Origin: Cycas panzhihuaensis
Lineage: Eukaryota; Cycadophyta
Length of the DNA: 64,000 bases
Assembly: GCA_023213395.1 (NCBI GenBank)
Contig: CM041465.1
Location: 243,109,741 to 243,173,740, forward strand
Reading direction: 5' to 3'
Within the stretch, counting starts at the first letter, position 1. Each line of letters begins with the position of its first letter. Below the pieces are notes generated by a model. That model saw nothing but the letters and a program-made list of their open reading frames with translations, did no database searches and was not told the origin of the DNA. The translations under genes were made by a program, and so were the position numbers. Below are positions 25,034 to 36,246 of this stretch, piece by piece.

Positions 25034-27607
25034 TGTTTCCCAGCTTCCGGGAATGGATACGGAATCACCGACTCAGGTAAGTGCAGGTATGTTTCTCGCA
25101 TTGTCATCACTTTCATTTGGTGAGTGTTTGCTTGCATGTCTGCCTGTGTGTGGCTTTGTAGGTGGCTTTGTCGTCGTCTACACTTACTTTAGCCTATGAC
25201 GACTATAGCAGGGGCACACTCCCAGTGAGTGTGGCACCTTGGTGGCTGCTTCACTTCCCGCATCTGCCCTCCTCGCCTTAAGATCCACTAGGTTTGCGCC
25301 ACCTCCGCCTGCGTGATGACCCGTCATCGTTTGGTCAACTTGCCACCCTGGTTGAGCCCTATTTTTGCTTCTTTCGACCCGTTTGTTGGCTTGTTTGCCC
25401 CCGGGTAGGTGTTCTAGCCTCCTATTAGCCCTTTTGGTCATCTGCCTCAGACTGGTAGTGGCCCTATTTTTGCCTTGGTGCGTCTGTAAAATTTTCGATC
25501 AGTAGGAATATCCGCAGATCGTGGAATTTGCTTGACGATCTGTTATCTCAGGTTGTTTTTAAAAATCTGCCGTGGCAATTTTGCATTTATTGTGAAACTT
25601 CCACGTGGCTCGTGACTTAATTCTCTCCCAGCCGTACCCTAATCGCTCGCTTTAGGGTTTGGTCTTAGTACTTAAGCCATTTTTGACTCATTTTTTAGAA
25701 TTCTTTGCTCACTTTTGGATTGCTCTTCAAGGGAACAACATTCTGCTATGCTCTTCCCTACTGTTCTGCTGCCATCGCTAGACCTACGTCCCTCCTACAA
25801 TGCCATGCTCTCCTTTGGTGTGGCTAGGACATTCTCCTAGCCCCTCATGCGCCCTGGAGAGGGCTCCTTGGAGTGGTTCCAGTAGATCTTTGCCCAGGCA
25901 GGGCCCAAGTGCTTCAAGTGCAGGTGTTTCCCTCCCAACCTCCTTAGCAGGGTCCCAAACTTGCTGTACTTTAGATCTGGGTTGATTTCTCAGTCCCTCT
26001 TCGCTGCTCTTTGGCTAAGGCAAGCCCTTTGCCTCCCTCACTTAGGTATTTCTTGTTTTACATTTATTTTCTTATGGTATTTATGCTCCATCTCGCCTGC
26101 TCCTTGCTTGTCCTTATGAGTTTGGTTCTCTCCTTTTAGTGGGCTATTTTTCCACTGTCTTTGTGCCTCTTGCCTGCGTTTGCTGTTCAAGGCAGCGGCA
26201 TTGAGGGTTGGCATAGGCTTTGGGAAGGAGCTGGGTGGATTCCGCACCACCTTCCACGCTCCCTAAGCGGCTCTAAGCCCTCCAAAGCCTCCCTCTCGCC
26301 CTGTGCTGCCCTTAGCATGCAAGCAAGGGTTTGTAGGCCCTCTTTTGGCCACTAAAACCAACGATGTCACAAGTTACGGCGCTGATTTGAGGCCCTCTAT
26401 TCAGGTTTGGGCAACACTCATAAGTCCCAACCACTAGTCTTTACCCAACTTTCTTCCCGGCTGCCTGGCTTGCTCGTCATAGCATCCCAGTTCGCCGTAG
26501 GTTTTCCTTGGCCCTTCTTTGCCTCCTTGTTGCCATTTCTAGCCCTTGCTCTTGGCCTTGCCCTCGCTGCCTTGTGGCTCTTGGGGGGATATTAGGACAC
26601 CATTTGCAGGAGGTGGGCCACTCCGAGGCTTGCCAATCATTTACTTTCGCTTTGGTTACTCTCCTTTGTGTACTTTCATGGTTGGATTGATACTAACACG
26701 TGTATTTAGATTCACATTTATACTATTTAGACATATATTGTTAGGGTCTTGTATTGCACGTTAGTGTCCTTCCTCCAGGAAGGGAGAGGTTGCCATTACT
26801 TGCAGGTACTTGGGGAGCGTGGAGGATATTGTTCATTAGCTCCGTTGCCGGTAAGTGCCCTCATATACATCGTACTTTCGTGCTTCTTTATTTGTTAGCA
26901 TTTACTTCCTTTCTTTCCTTGGCATCGCATTTGGTTTTTTTTTGGGAAGGTAAGGAAGCCCCCTTTCAATCTGCCACAACATCTCGCATCCAACGCGCTG
27001 CGTGGAGTAGCTTGGTGCCCCTCGAGGAGGCCTTCGTCATGCACGCCCTCGGTCTAGGTGCACATCTTGCTCCACCTTGCTACCCCCTTTTCCTTTTGAT
27101 TTCTCCTTTAGTAATTAGCGCATTGGAAAATAAAAGGAAAATTTGGTCTTGTATTTGGTTACGTTTCATTTATTTGTTCTGTTACTTGCACCTTTATCAC
27201 CCATAGGAAAGGTTATAGGAACCCCCCTTCCCAACCTTTCCTCTCCTCTTCTTAGCCACACAGGTCTCTAGCCTCCCGTGCTGCTTGTGTATCTGGCTAG
27301 CTTGTTTAGGCACACCCTTTCTCTATCTTCCTTGGATCTTTTCCTTCTCCTTCTGGCCATCCAAGGGTGGGAGGATCCAGTCCCTAGGTCAACCCAGGTT
27401 TGCCCTACGCATCTTCACCCTTTATTCGAAGTGGTGGAGGATCACCCGATACTAGTTATACTCCATTGCAGATCCTGAACTCGCGCTCCGGCGCACGGGG
27501 CGCTCTACGTGGTAATTACTTTCCTCATAGGTCTCACATTCAGCTATTTCACTACCCACTCTTGCCACACCTATTAGTTAGGTAGCTATCCCGTAGACGT
27601 GCATCCA
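25034..27607 (+). repeat. 5' LTR of element D (2574 bp)
   Basis: TGTTTCCCAGC...GCATCCA. The first 20 bp hold a nearly perfect palindrome (TTCCCAG-CTT-CCGGGAA). A G-box, a TTTAGGGTTT box and a weak TATA-like ACTTAAG follow around 25600-25680. GTAAGT at 25077 and 26851 and GTAAGG at 26950 look like splice donors. A 150-codon ORF at 26754-27206 is present in both D LTRs but has no recognisable domain. Confidence 0.93.
25602..25607 (+). promoter_or_regulatory. G-box in the LTR upstream region (D)
   Basis: CACGTG, inside CCACGTGG, about 50 bp before a TTTAGGGTTT box (25651-25660). Both LTRs of E keep CCACGTGG; C and D 3' have CACATG, a CpG transition. Confidence 0.45.
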
Positions 27608-27608
27608 C

Positions 27609-27626
27609 TGGCAACCATACTGGGGA
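27609..27626 (+). other. Primer binding site of element D
   Basis: TGGCAACCATACTGGGGA, one base after the LTR. The consensus of all copies, TGGCGACCATACTGGGGA, should pair with the 3' end of a host tRNA; sites of the form TGGCGAC...TGGGGA in Tat-type elements are usually given as tRNA-Arg, which I cannot confirm here. Confidence 0.85.
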
Positions 27627-27874
27627 TTGCCAGTAAGGGAGCTAGTTTTCGCTCTCTTCCGTTGGTTTCGCTACCTTCTTGTGATCCTTTTTATACCTAT
27701 TTCGATCTCCACGTTGGGCAGCCCCCAGCACGTGTGTTTTACCGTTCTCTCTCTTTCCCTAACATTGTTGGTTGATCTTACATGCGACGCTTTTCTCATT
27801 GTTTGCACAGTCTACCTCCATTGTTAGAAGACCCTGAGTATCACCCTCTTCCTTTGTCAGATTCTGATCTGATT
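27627..27874 (+). other. Leader of element D
   Basis: Untranslated region between primer binding site and gag ATG, conserved in C and E (GCCAGTAAGGGAGCTAG just after the primer site). It is the likely place of the packaging signal. Confidence 0.6.
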
Positions 27875-30150
27875 ATGGAGGGATACTCTTCCGATTGGGC
27901 CTACCACACTTCAACCTTGGAAACCCATGCTTTTCCTTCTTCTATTCCCGAGTCCACCTAAGAGGGTGATGACCCCCTTTATTACCCAAGTGACCAACAC
28001 CTCTCACTTGATGTCCATCCTTCTACCCATGCCGTAGAAGTCTCCGCTCCTCTTGAGACTTGCCACGTAGTTGGTGACTCTTATGAGGAGCATTCCGAGG
28101 AACCTACTTTGCTTGAGGTCCCAATTACCTCTTACGAGTACGTAGGAACTCCTCCTGTTGACGTAGTTGAAGTTCTCAACAAGTGTCGCTGTGCGACACG
28201 CTTGCAACTGCGTCCTGGATGGCTTGAGGGTGCCCTTCGTGAAGGAGCCTCTTCCTCTTTCACTCCTCCCCCGCACGCCTCATCCTCATCTACTCTTCCT
28301 TTGACAATGAACCCCTTTGTGCCTACGCGTGTGTCCCACTCGTTCTCTATTCCCACGATGGGGGCATGTGTTGCGCCTTCCATTTCCCATCGAGGTCCTA
28401 GTATTTCAGGATCTCCCCGTGGTGTGTCTTTCCCTCAATTGAAGGTTAGCATACCTGTTCCTAATCAAACCAATGTGCCATCCCCTAATGTGGCGCATAC
28501 CGTTCCTAGTAGGCCTACCGATCCTACTAGCCTTCCAATCACTAATCATGTGGGATCTGCTCCCACGTATCCTCCAACCCAGTACGTCGGTGCTTCCTTC
28601 TACGTTCATCCAGGGTATACTTCTCAGCCTTGGGAGCAGGGTAGAGGAAGCCGTCTTCCGGTTTATGGGGTGGATCCGCTACACCCATATGGGGTCGCTC
28701 CACCTACAAGCGGTCCATATGGGCAAAACCCGGTTCCACATCCCTCTTGCCCATCATCCAACGCAATTCCATCCGTTGTGCCTTCGCAAGGGAACCCGAC
28801 TCCCTTCCAAGGCACCCACCCCCACGCCTCTTTTCAGTAAGGGGCATTTCCTCAAGGAGGGGTGGGTGTCCCACCCCCATCCGCTCCTTGTGCATTGCCT
28901 ACTTCGACATTCGTTGACCCTATGGTCTAGGCAAGGGCACGCCCCTTTATGGACTTTAGGTCAACCCCTCTTTCCGTTGAGGCATTAAGAACCAACTTGC
29001 CGCCCCATCCCCCTGAAGTTCCTAGATTCGATGGGACTTCGTCGCAAGACCCAGCGGAGCATGTGCGTAGTTTTTCTATGGCATGCATCGATTACTGGGC
29101 TTACGACCACATTTTAATGAAATTATTCCTGCGATCCTTGCAGGGCGACGCCCTCAAGTGGTTCTACCATCTCCCTGCCCATTCTATTCATTCATTCCAG
29201 CAATTAGTGGATGAGTTCATCAACTATTTTGATGTAGCCCGTCCACTTGAGAGCAGAATGAAGTCCCTTCTTTCACTCAAACAAGGTCACGATGAGATGA
29301 ATCATGACTTTGTGCGGCGATTCCATGACTTGCTTCACTCCACTAAGGCAACATTACCTGAGGAGCTGAAGCGAGACCTTTTCGTCAACGCACTTCATCC
29401 CGAAGTTCATGTGGAAGTCCTCAAGATGGGGGTGACCACATGTGACTCCACGATCACCAAGTGTTTGGCGTTGGAGGCTATTGAGATCCAAGCTGGTCTC
29501 AAGAAACCTCTTAAGCCCTCACAGTGCCGTGAGGCACCACCCCCAACCAAGGATACCAAACCTTCACAACCTACTCGATCCTCCTCTCATCCGACTGAGA
29601 GGACTTTAGACCCTCTCACATCAGCCATACGCTCATTTGAGCATACGATGAAGGAACTCAAGCTTCAAGCTCCTTCATCCCCTACATCCAACAAACAAGT
29701 CCAACAAACTACCCAAGCTCCTCTTCCTAGGAATGGAAACGCCCAATCCTCCTAAGCGAGAAGGTCTGACCTTCCGCTTGAGAAGAAGTGGTGCTCCATT
29801 CATGGGGAGTGCTTCCACGACGATTCGCGTTGTAGGGCCTAGCATCCAAAGGATGCCCCTTGGTGCGATTCTTCCCCTAAACGGGCCTCAAGGCCTAATT
29901 TAGATCAACCAGTTTACAAGGATCCATTCCCTAAGCATGGGGAACGTGATCGTAACACCCAAACCAAGAGCAACCGTAACCGAGGAAGATCGGCTGATCC
30001 CCGTCCTTCCCGCGACAAAGGGAAGGGTACTCGAAACTCATCTTCCTCCTCTCGTTCTCCTAGCCATCGCACCCCATCACCTTCACGACCTCAGAACAGG
30101 GGGAAGAAGGTGATCCAGTTGCTTGAAGCAACTCCTACTTACGCTCTTAC
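27875..30150 (+). pseudogene. Element D gag
   Basis: Structural capsid protein, first part of the polyprotein. I take the ATG at 27875 (M-E-G-Y-S-S-D-W), conserved in A, C and E. Residues about 80-370 are rich in Pro and Ser. The retrotransposon Gag core starts near residue 384 (R-F-D-G-T-S-S-Q-D-P-A-E-H) and contains G-D-A-L-K-W-F-Y-H-L-P; a polar C-terminal part follows. The zinc knuckle C-S-I-H-G-E-C-F-H-D-D-S-R-C is near residue 640 (29783-29833), followed by an Arg/Ser-rich stretch. In-frame stops: TAA at 27959, TAA near 28838, TAG near 28927, TAA at 29753. The first of these is shared with A and C, but E has CAA. Confidence 0.88.
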
Positions 30151-31620
30151 GCGATCTCAAGCCGCCAAGGAAGTGGCGGGAGCTTCTTGCCCTTCTGCTC
30201 CTTCCGACCCTCTTCCAGAGAACCTTCCTCCAGAAATCCCTCTCTTTCCCAAGGCTATTCCTGTACGCCCGAGTCGTTATGATTTCTGAAGGGTGCTTAC
30301 CCAACCTATCGCGAAGGGTAAGCCCTTCTCCATCGTGGACGAGCTTCATACGGTCGCCGCAGGAATGTCCTTGATGGATGTTCTGAGGAGTTGTCCTAAG
30401 CAGCGGGCCCTCCTCCTAGAAGCTTTAGGATCGAGTGATACGCCTGTCCACACTTTGGGTGTTGCCCAGGGTTGTGGACCTGTTATCTCATTTGATCCTA
30501 AGGATCTTCCTCCCGCCAGTGAAAGGGAGCGTCAGTGGAACTTCCCATTCACCATCACTATCGATACGCCCGATTGTACCCTTCGAAGGACTGTTGTTGA
30601 CAATGGTTCTTCTGTCAATGCTATGCCCTTACGTGTCATGCAAGAGCTTGGTATTTCCACCTTGGAACCCATTCCCTAGCGATGCCAAGGTTATGACGAT
30701 AGCGAGAAGACCCCTTTGGGATCTGTCATGATTCCGCTCACCCTTGAGGGCAAGACCGTTCTTGCCGACGTTGTGGTCCTCGACATTGACGTGGATTACA
30801 ACCTCCTCCTAGGTCGTCTATGGCTCGATCAAATGGGAGCCGTGTGCTCGACTCTTTGGGGACAACTTAAGTTTGTCCATGACGGACGAATGAGAGTGAT
30901 TCCCTGCGAACGCCCATTTACTAAACAAACCCATTCCACCAGTTCGGCAAACCAAGGTTCATCTACCCATGCCTCGGCTAGCTCTATTGGTATACCTAAC
31001 CTATTCGAAGAAGACCCCGCATCTTCTCCCCCTAGTCTCACGCGGTTTGTCCCTATTGGTGTTGGGAGTTACTGGTACCTTACTTTGTTTAGTGATGATG
31101 AGTCACTCGATGAAGATGAGGATTGTCTTCACCCCGTCTCTTTCCTCCGCGCCAGTAGGTCGCACCTGCCTTGTTCTAGATCCCCATCTAGAACCCCTCT
31201 CGCTGGTGAGGCTAGCTACTCGTGCGTGTCACACGTCATCACTCGTGTTGACCCACTGATCGCCAGTTCTTCTTTTTCATTACCCCCCGTAGGTAATGGC
31301 TTTGAGGAATTGCCTTTCACTCCTTCTGAGGAGCCTCTCCCTGGTTTTCCTTCAGATTCCCACGAGGAAGTTGAGCAGTCTGACGGCCATCACGGTCCCG
31401 TTGCTCTCACTCCCTCCAGCGCTTCCTCTACTCGAAGTAAGGTCATCCATGGGGTGGATTATTTCGAGGATGACGAAGCCCTGCTTGAGCATTTGGTGGA
31501 CCTTGCACCTAACTTGCCTTCTGGTCACCACCGGCTTGGTCATCAGAAGATCCTCATGATTGGATCCACGCTTGCCAATCCGATCTTGTCTCATGTTCTC
31601 CTCCTCCTGTTGATCTTGCC
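30151..31620 (+). pseudogene. Element D protease and acidic linker
   Basis: Same frame as gag. Region 30293-30900 is the aspartic protease: T-V-V-D-N-G-S-S-V-N-A-M-P with the catalytic Asp codon at 30599, then V-D-Y-N-L-L-L-G-R-L-W-L. A TAG at 30677 replaces a Trp codon. After 30900 a linker rich in Ser, Asp and Glu (F-S-D-D-E-S-L-D-E-D-E-D-C) leads to reverse transcriptase, with a conserved V-D-Y-F-E-D-D-E-A-L-L-E-H block near 31455. A short indel in a CTC-rich stretch near 31600 shifts the frame. The enzyme would process Gag-Pol. Confidence 0.82.
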
Positions 31621-33240
31621 CCTCTCCACTTCAAGGAGGGCAATGCCATGTGCATGGGGGCAACTCAAGACATAGTCTTGGCCCCGGGCAAGGTCATTAA
31701 GGTTGGGTTGGAATGTTCTCCTGATGAGATAAGGGAGTACTCCCTTCTGTTCCAGGAGTTTCGAGACGTGTTTGCATGGGATTATGCTGACATGAAGGGA
31801 ATCAGCCCCTCGATTGTCACTCATAACCTCACCACCCTTCCTGGCGCCTGCATACACCGAGCCTTCCTTCACCCGAAGCTCTCTACCACTGTCAAAATAG
31901 AGGTTGAGAAGCTTCTGGACGCTGGGCTTATTACTTCCATTGACTACCTTAAGTGGGTCTCTAATATTGTTCCCGTTGCTAAAAAGAACGGGGCAATCCA
32001 TATATGCATCGACTTTCGCGACATCAATAATGCTTGTCCTAAGGACAATTTCCCGTTACCCTTCTTCGATCAAATCATTGATCGCACTGCCAAATTTGAA
32101 GTGATGTCCCTAATGGACGGCTTCTCTGGCTATAATCAAATTCAGATTTCTTCTGAAGACCACCATAAGACGGCCTTCACTACTCTTTGGGGTACCTTCA
32201 CCTACAAGGCGATGCCCTTTGGCCTTAAAAATGCAGGTGCTACTTACCAAAGGGCCATGCATTTTATCTTCTATGACCTCATCAATGACACGTTGGAAGT
32301 CTTCATGGACGATATGATGGGTCTCTCCCACGTTAGAGCCCATCATCTTTCCGATTTACGTGCCATCTTTTCATGATGCCGTAAGTATTACGTCAGTCTA
32401 AATCCGCTCAAGTGTGTGTTTGTCATTACCTCGGGTAAACTCCTTGGATTCCTTGTATCCAACCAAGGAATTCAGATCGACCTTGACAAAGTCAGAGTGA
32501 TCCTTGACATGCCGCCACCTAGAACTCAATGGCAGATTAAGTCGTTTCTATGGAGGCTTGGTTTTCTTAGGCGCTTCTTAGCCGATTTCGCTGTGAGCGC
32601 TAAACCCCTCACTAACCTATTGAAGAAGGGAGCTCCTTTTGCCTGGTCTGACAAGATCCAAAAGGCCTTCGAAGGACTCAAGGAAGCCCTAGCTTCCGCT
32701 CCTACGTTGGTGCCTCCTCGATTCGATAGGCCCTTCATCCTGTATACCTCAGCGACTGACGAATCCTTGGGTGCTATGCTCGCTCAGGAGGATGACTCAG
32801 GAACTGAGAGAGCTATATATTTCATTAGTCGTACTCTCGTGGCTGTTGAGCTTAACTATTCCCCCGCCGAGAAGGAGTGCCTCTCCTTGGTCCATGCGAC
32901 CAAGAAGTTCAGGCACTACTTGCTCGGCAACACCACCAAGGTGATCGTTCAATCTGACCCCTTGCGATACTTACTAACTCGTTCAGATTTGATGGGTAGG
33001 GCTGGTCGTTGGGCCGTCCTACTCCAAGAATTCGACCTCCATATTGTTAACCAGAAATCAAAGAAGGGAATGATAGTGGCCGAGCAACTCGCAGACGCCG
33101 CTATCCCTAACTCCTTTGGTGCTCCCGTTGACGACTCTCTCCTCGATGAGTCTATCTTAATGATTCAGGGAGCTTCTCCCCATCCACTCATCGACAATGA
33201 GTGGTACGGTGACATAGTGCGGTATCTTACACAACAGTAG
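31621..33240 (+). pseudogene. Element D reverse transcriptase and first RNase H
   Basis: Reverse transcriptase spans about 31648-32640: R-D-V-F-A-W at the start, I-C-I-D-F-R-D-I-N-N-A-C-P-K-D, S-L-M-D-G-F-S-G-Y-N-Q-I, M-P-F-G-L-K-N-A-G-A-T-Y-Q-R and the catalytic F-M-D-D at 32302-32313, where most Ty3 enzymes have Y-x-D-D. One TGA (32374) replaces an Arg codon. RNase H follows to 33240: T-D-E-S-L-G-A-M-L-A-Q, A-E-K-E-C-L-S-L-V and Q-S-D-P-L-R-Y-L-L are present, but the last acidic position aligns as A-E-Q-L instead of the usual A-D-x-L. A second RNase H downstream may compensate. Confidence 0.9.
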
Positions 33241-34439
33241 TACCGCCCTGACACTAGTAGTAAAGTTAGACCTCGTATCCAAACTTCTACTAGGTAATAT
33301 CTCCTTGTGGATGAGGTATTGTACAAGAGGTCCTTCGATGGGATCCTCCTCCACTGCGTCACTACCGATTTGCGACTGTGTGCTCCATGAATGCCACCAC
33401 AGCATTTGTGGAGGTCACTTTGGGGGCTAGTCTATGGCTCAGAGGATCCTCCGCATGGGTTATTTTTGGCTGTCCCTCTTTAAGGATGCTCATGCCTTTG
33501 CTCTGAAATGTCGGTGATGTCAGGAACATGCCAGCATTTCCCATGTGCCTTCCGAGGCCCTGCATCCCATCGTTTTGCCATGGCCCTTCGCTCAGTGGGG
33601 ACTAGACCTCATTGGGGCTATCTCCCCACCTTCATCGTGGCAGCACAAGTTCATCTTGACTGCCACAGAGTATTTCACCAAGTAGGTGGAGGCCATTCCT
33701 TTGATCACTACTCCTGGTAAAACCATTGCCACATTCATTTATCAGCATATCATTTGTCGTTTGCACTCGGCGTCTAATCACCGACAACGGAACTCCTTTC
33801 TGTAATAAGGAGGTGGATGAGCTTTGTGAGAAGTTTAAAATTTCTCACAAGACTTCCTCCCCTTACTACCCTCAGGCAAATGGCCAAGTGGAATCTTTTA
33901 ATAAGACCCTTGTCAACATTCTCAAGAAAACCGTTGCTCAATCCCAAAGGGATTGGCACCTTCAGTTGCCCTCCGCCTTGTGGGCTTATCGCACCTCTAT
34001 CCATTCTGCCACGGGAATGACCTCGTTCTCCCTGGTCTACGGTACTAAGGTGGTACTCCCGCTGGAGGTAGAGATTCCTTCCTTGCGAGTCTCCCTTCGA
34101 GGTTTCATCGACGAAGAGTCGATCCGTCAGGCTCGCCTACTAGACCTCGAAGCTTTGGATGGGAGATGCTTAGCTGCCTATCAGGCTAACCTAGCATCCA
34201 AAGCCTCCTCACAAAGGGCCTATGATAAACACCTTCGTTCCCGCCCTTTGTTTCCTAGGGACTATGTCCTCAAGCTCAAATATCTCCATGACCGTTTGAC
34301 CAAGTTCAAACCCTGATGGGTTGGTCCTTTCGTCATTATCGAATCCCTCGATAATGGTGCCTACATGATAGCCACCCTAGAAGGGCTTGAATTTGAGAAA
34401 GATGTTAATAGAAAGTTCCTTAAGAAGTTTTATGCGTGA
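33241..34439 (+). pseudogene. Element D integrase
   Basis: Inserts the DNA copy into the genome. The zinc-binding HHCC domain is in broken frames at 33330-33540. The core has the second Asp in I-T-D-N-G-T-P-F (33783) and the Glu in Q-V-E-S-F-N (33891), exactly 35 residues apart. The C-terminal part ends F-L-K-K-F-Y-A before the stop TGA at 34437. Frame changes near 33520 and 33770 and a TGA at 34315 (Trp or Arg codon in sisters) inactivate it. No chromodomain is visible, as expected for the non-chromoviral Tat group. Confidence 0.87.
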
Positions 34440-35014
34440 CCTCTCGGCAATCTCTTTGCCCTGCTCTGAAACGAGCCTAAACTACCATCTTAGGTTGTCC
34501 CCATTCTTCCCAACCACGGGTAGAATGGCAATTTAAGATGGATCCTTCCTCGTCTTTCTGGTTCTTTCCGCAGAACCCGCGTTCCCGTATCCTCTCGAGA
34601 ACTCTTGTCATCTTGCTTGGGCATTCCCCAATCAGGAGGACGCTTGGGAGCATCGTCGCTCCTCTTTCCTGCCTATCGTTTCCTTCGCATATTCCGCTAT
34701 GCTCTTCCATAGACGTGTATGCCACTCTATCCTCTAACCTCACACCTCTCTGTCATCTTCGCTCGCGACGTGTGTGTGTGCTCCTGTTAGATATATAGCC
34801 ATACATAGAAGGAAACATATCCATTAACACAATAAAATACCCACAACATAAAATATCAATATAAATCATAATATTTGCAACATACAAAATAAACATACAT
34901 ATTATTCACACATGATACATCATGCACAACATCTCATATCCAAATGGGGTTCCAATTACCCCATATATATATATATATATACATATCCAAAAATCATGTC
35001 ACATCATACATCCT
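34440..35014 (+). other. Spacer after integrase, element D
   Basis: No gene is seen. AT-rich from 34800 on. The first 110 bp after the stop are conserved with A, B, C and E (GCCTAAACTACCATCTTAGG). Confidence 0.55.
34962..34982. repeat. (TA)n microsatellite
   Basis: Uninterrupted AT/TA repeat in the spacer just before the conserved inverted repeat. Confidence 0.9.
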
Positions 35015-35090
35015 GGGAAGCCGGTGTCCTTGCAGGGGGAGTACAATTATATGATCCTATATATGACCCCCTGGAGGCCCGTGCTTTCCC
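35015..35090. repeat. Conserved inverted repeat block, copy in D
   Basis: Arms GGGAAGCCGGTGTCC and GGAGGCCCGTGCTTTCCC are imperfectly complementary, with a TACAATTATATG core between them. It lies 45 bp after the stop codon of the antisense gene and is kept in all five elements, including E, which lacks that gene. Confidence 0.6.
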
Positions 35091-35134
35091 CTGTCAAAGC
35101 TATATATACATGTCCTATTGCTGTTGCCCCGCTC

Positions 35135-35695
35135 CTAGGGTGCCATCTCCTGGTCTCTGTGATCCCTCCTCTTAGGCCTCCGCGAGCTGCCTGCCTCGCT
35201 CTCCTCGTCCCGCGGCCGTCTCGGGGTCGTCGCCACCGTGTGGGTGTGCGTCCTGCTCCGGCTCGACCTCGATACCATCTGCGTGACCAGCTGATCGTAT
35301 CTGGCCTAGATACGATCCCGCTCTCCCTGGAGTACCTCCTCTGTCACCCTGAGACGCTCAGTGATTACTGCTAGCTGGGTTTTGCTCTCGCCATCTCCAC
35401 CTGCACCGCCCTGTGCCTCTAGAGCCTGTACCCATCCGCGTAGCTCATCCCGCTCGCGTCTTGCGTCATCTCTCTCCTGCTGTAGTCGTCCCTGGGATAT
35501 CGCGTGCTCTTGGGACTCGGCAGCCCATATGTCCCTCGCCCTCACCAACGGGGTGAATGCCTCTCTATGGGCACCTGCCGCTCTAGGCTCATCACCTGCC
35601 TGGATGGGCGGTTGCCCCTCTGCGTACACTTGAAGGAATATCTCCCTCACCATAGCCTCTACCAATCTCTAGATCTCTGCTGAACCTGTCAATAC
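35135..35695 (-). other. Exon 3 of the antisense gene (D): coiled coil and basic tail
   Basis: Starts after an ACAG acceptor at 35697-35696. It shows A-M-V-R-E-I-F-L-Q-V-Y-A-E-G near the start, then long charged heptad-like runs (Q-E-R-D-D-A-R-R-E-R-D-E-L-R and R-V-T-E-E-V-L-Q-G-E-R-D) and a C-terminal T-P-R-R-P-R-D-E-E with R-R-P-K-R-R-D, which could be a nuclear localisation signal. A TAG six codons in is also in C; another TAG at 35306 is Gln (CAA) in C. The stop I choose is the TAG at 35137. Confidence 0.6.
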
Positions 35696-35796
35696 AACAT
35701 GCCATGTGTCAGTTTATATCTCACCATATACCATGATCAAATCAAACCAAACATCTATCTGGATGCCAAACAACTCTGGAAAGGGTTAGGTCTCAC
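35696..35796 (-). other. Intron 2 of the antisense gene (D), 101 nt
   Basis: Minus-strand donor CAG|GTGAGA and acceptor TTGACAG|GT. The same place holds a 113-nt intron in C and a 131-nt one in A. The intron is rich in T and A. Confidence 0.7.
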
Positions 35797-36246
35797 CTGC
35801 TGTGGTCGTCGGCTCCTCTGGTCACGCAGCATCCTCCTCTCCTAGCTCTCCGCCAGCTGTAGGTGCCTCGTCCTCTGGCACCTCCTCTGCCTCGGTCTCT
35901 CTCCTCATAGGGGTGGGCCTGGCTCTCATCCCTCCGGATCCCATCACGATCCGTAGCCTGCGGGCCCTAGTCACGGGTCCCCTGACCTCACCCTATGCTC
36001 CTGACGGTCCTGCCTCCTCCGGCCCAGCATGACCTCTCAGATCTCTTTGTCCTCGAAGGACCCGCCGCCCGCAGTCGACGGGACGGCCCCACTATCTCCA
36101 CTATCTCCATCATCCCCATCATCGCTGCTGTCATCGCCTATGGGCACTCCTGCTCCGCCCGCCTCGTCGTCGCTATCCCACCTCACCGTCCTATAAGGCT
36201 CAGCTATGTAGTCTGGTAGGGTGAGGAGGTCTAGTGACGTGGCCTC
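35797..36246 (-). other. Exon 2 of the antisense gene (D), 3' piece
   Basis: Continues across the E insertion from 47327. It reads S-L-D-L-L-T-L-P-D-Y, then W-D-S-D-D-E and a Gly/Asp/Ser-rich acidic tail. By length the joined exon does not end in the expected phase, so a small indel must lie in the tail. Confidence 0.65.
36242..36246. repeat. Target site duplication of E, left copy
   Basis: GCCTC directly before TGGACGCG; the second copy is at 47322-47326. Confidence 0.95.

Noticed and set aside
26754-27206. 150-codon ORF in the D 5' LTR, repeated at 51803-52255
   Set aside because: It recurs only because the LTR is repeated; the same place in C and E is not open and no domain is visible.
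27609-27626. tRNA gene
   Set aside because: Only the 18-base complement of a tRNA 3' end is present, in the place of a primer binding site; no cloverleaf around it.
28473-28988. 171-codon ORF overlapping gag in another frame
   Set aside because: A shadow of the Pro-rich gag region; the gag frame is the one with the conserved core and knuckle.
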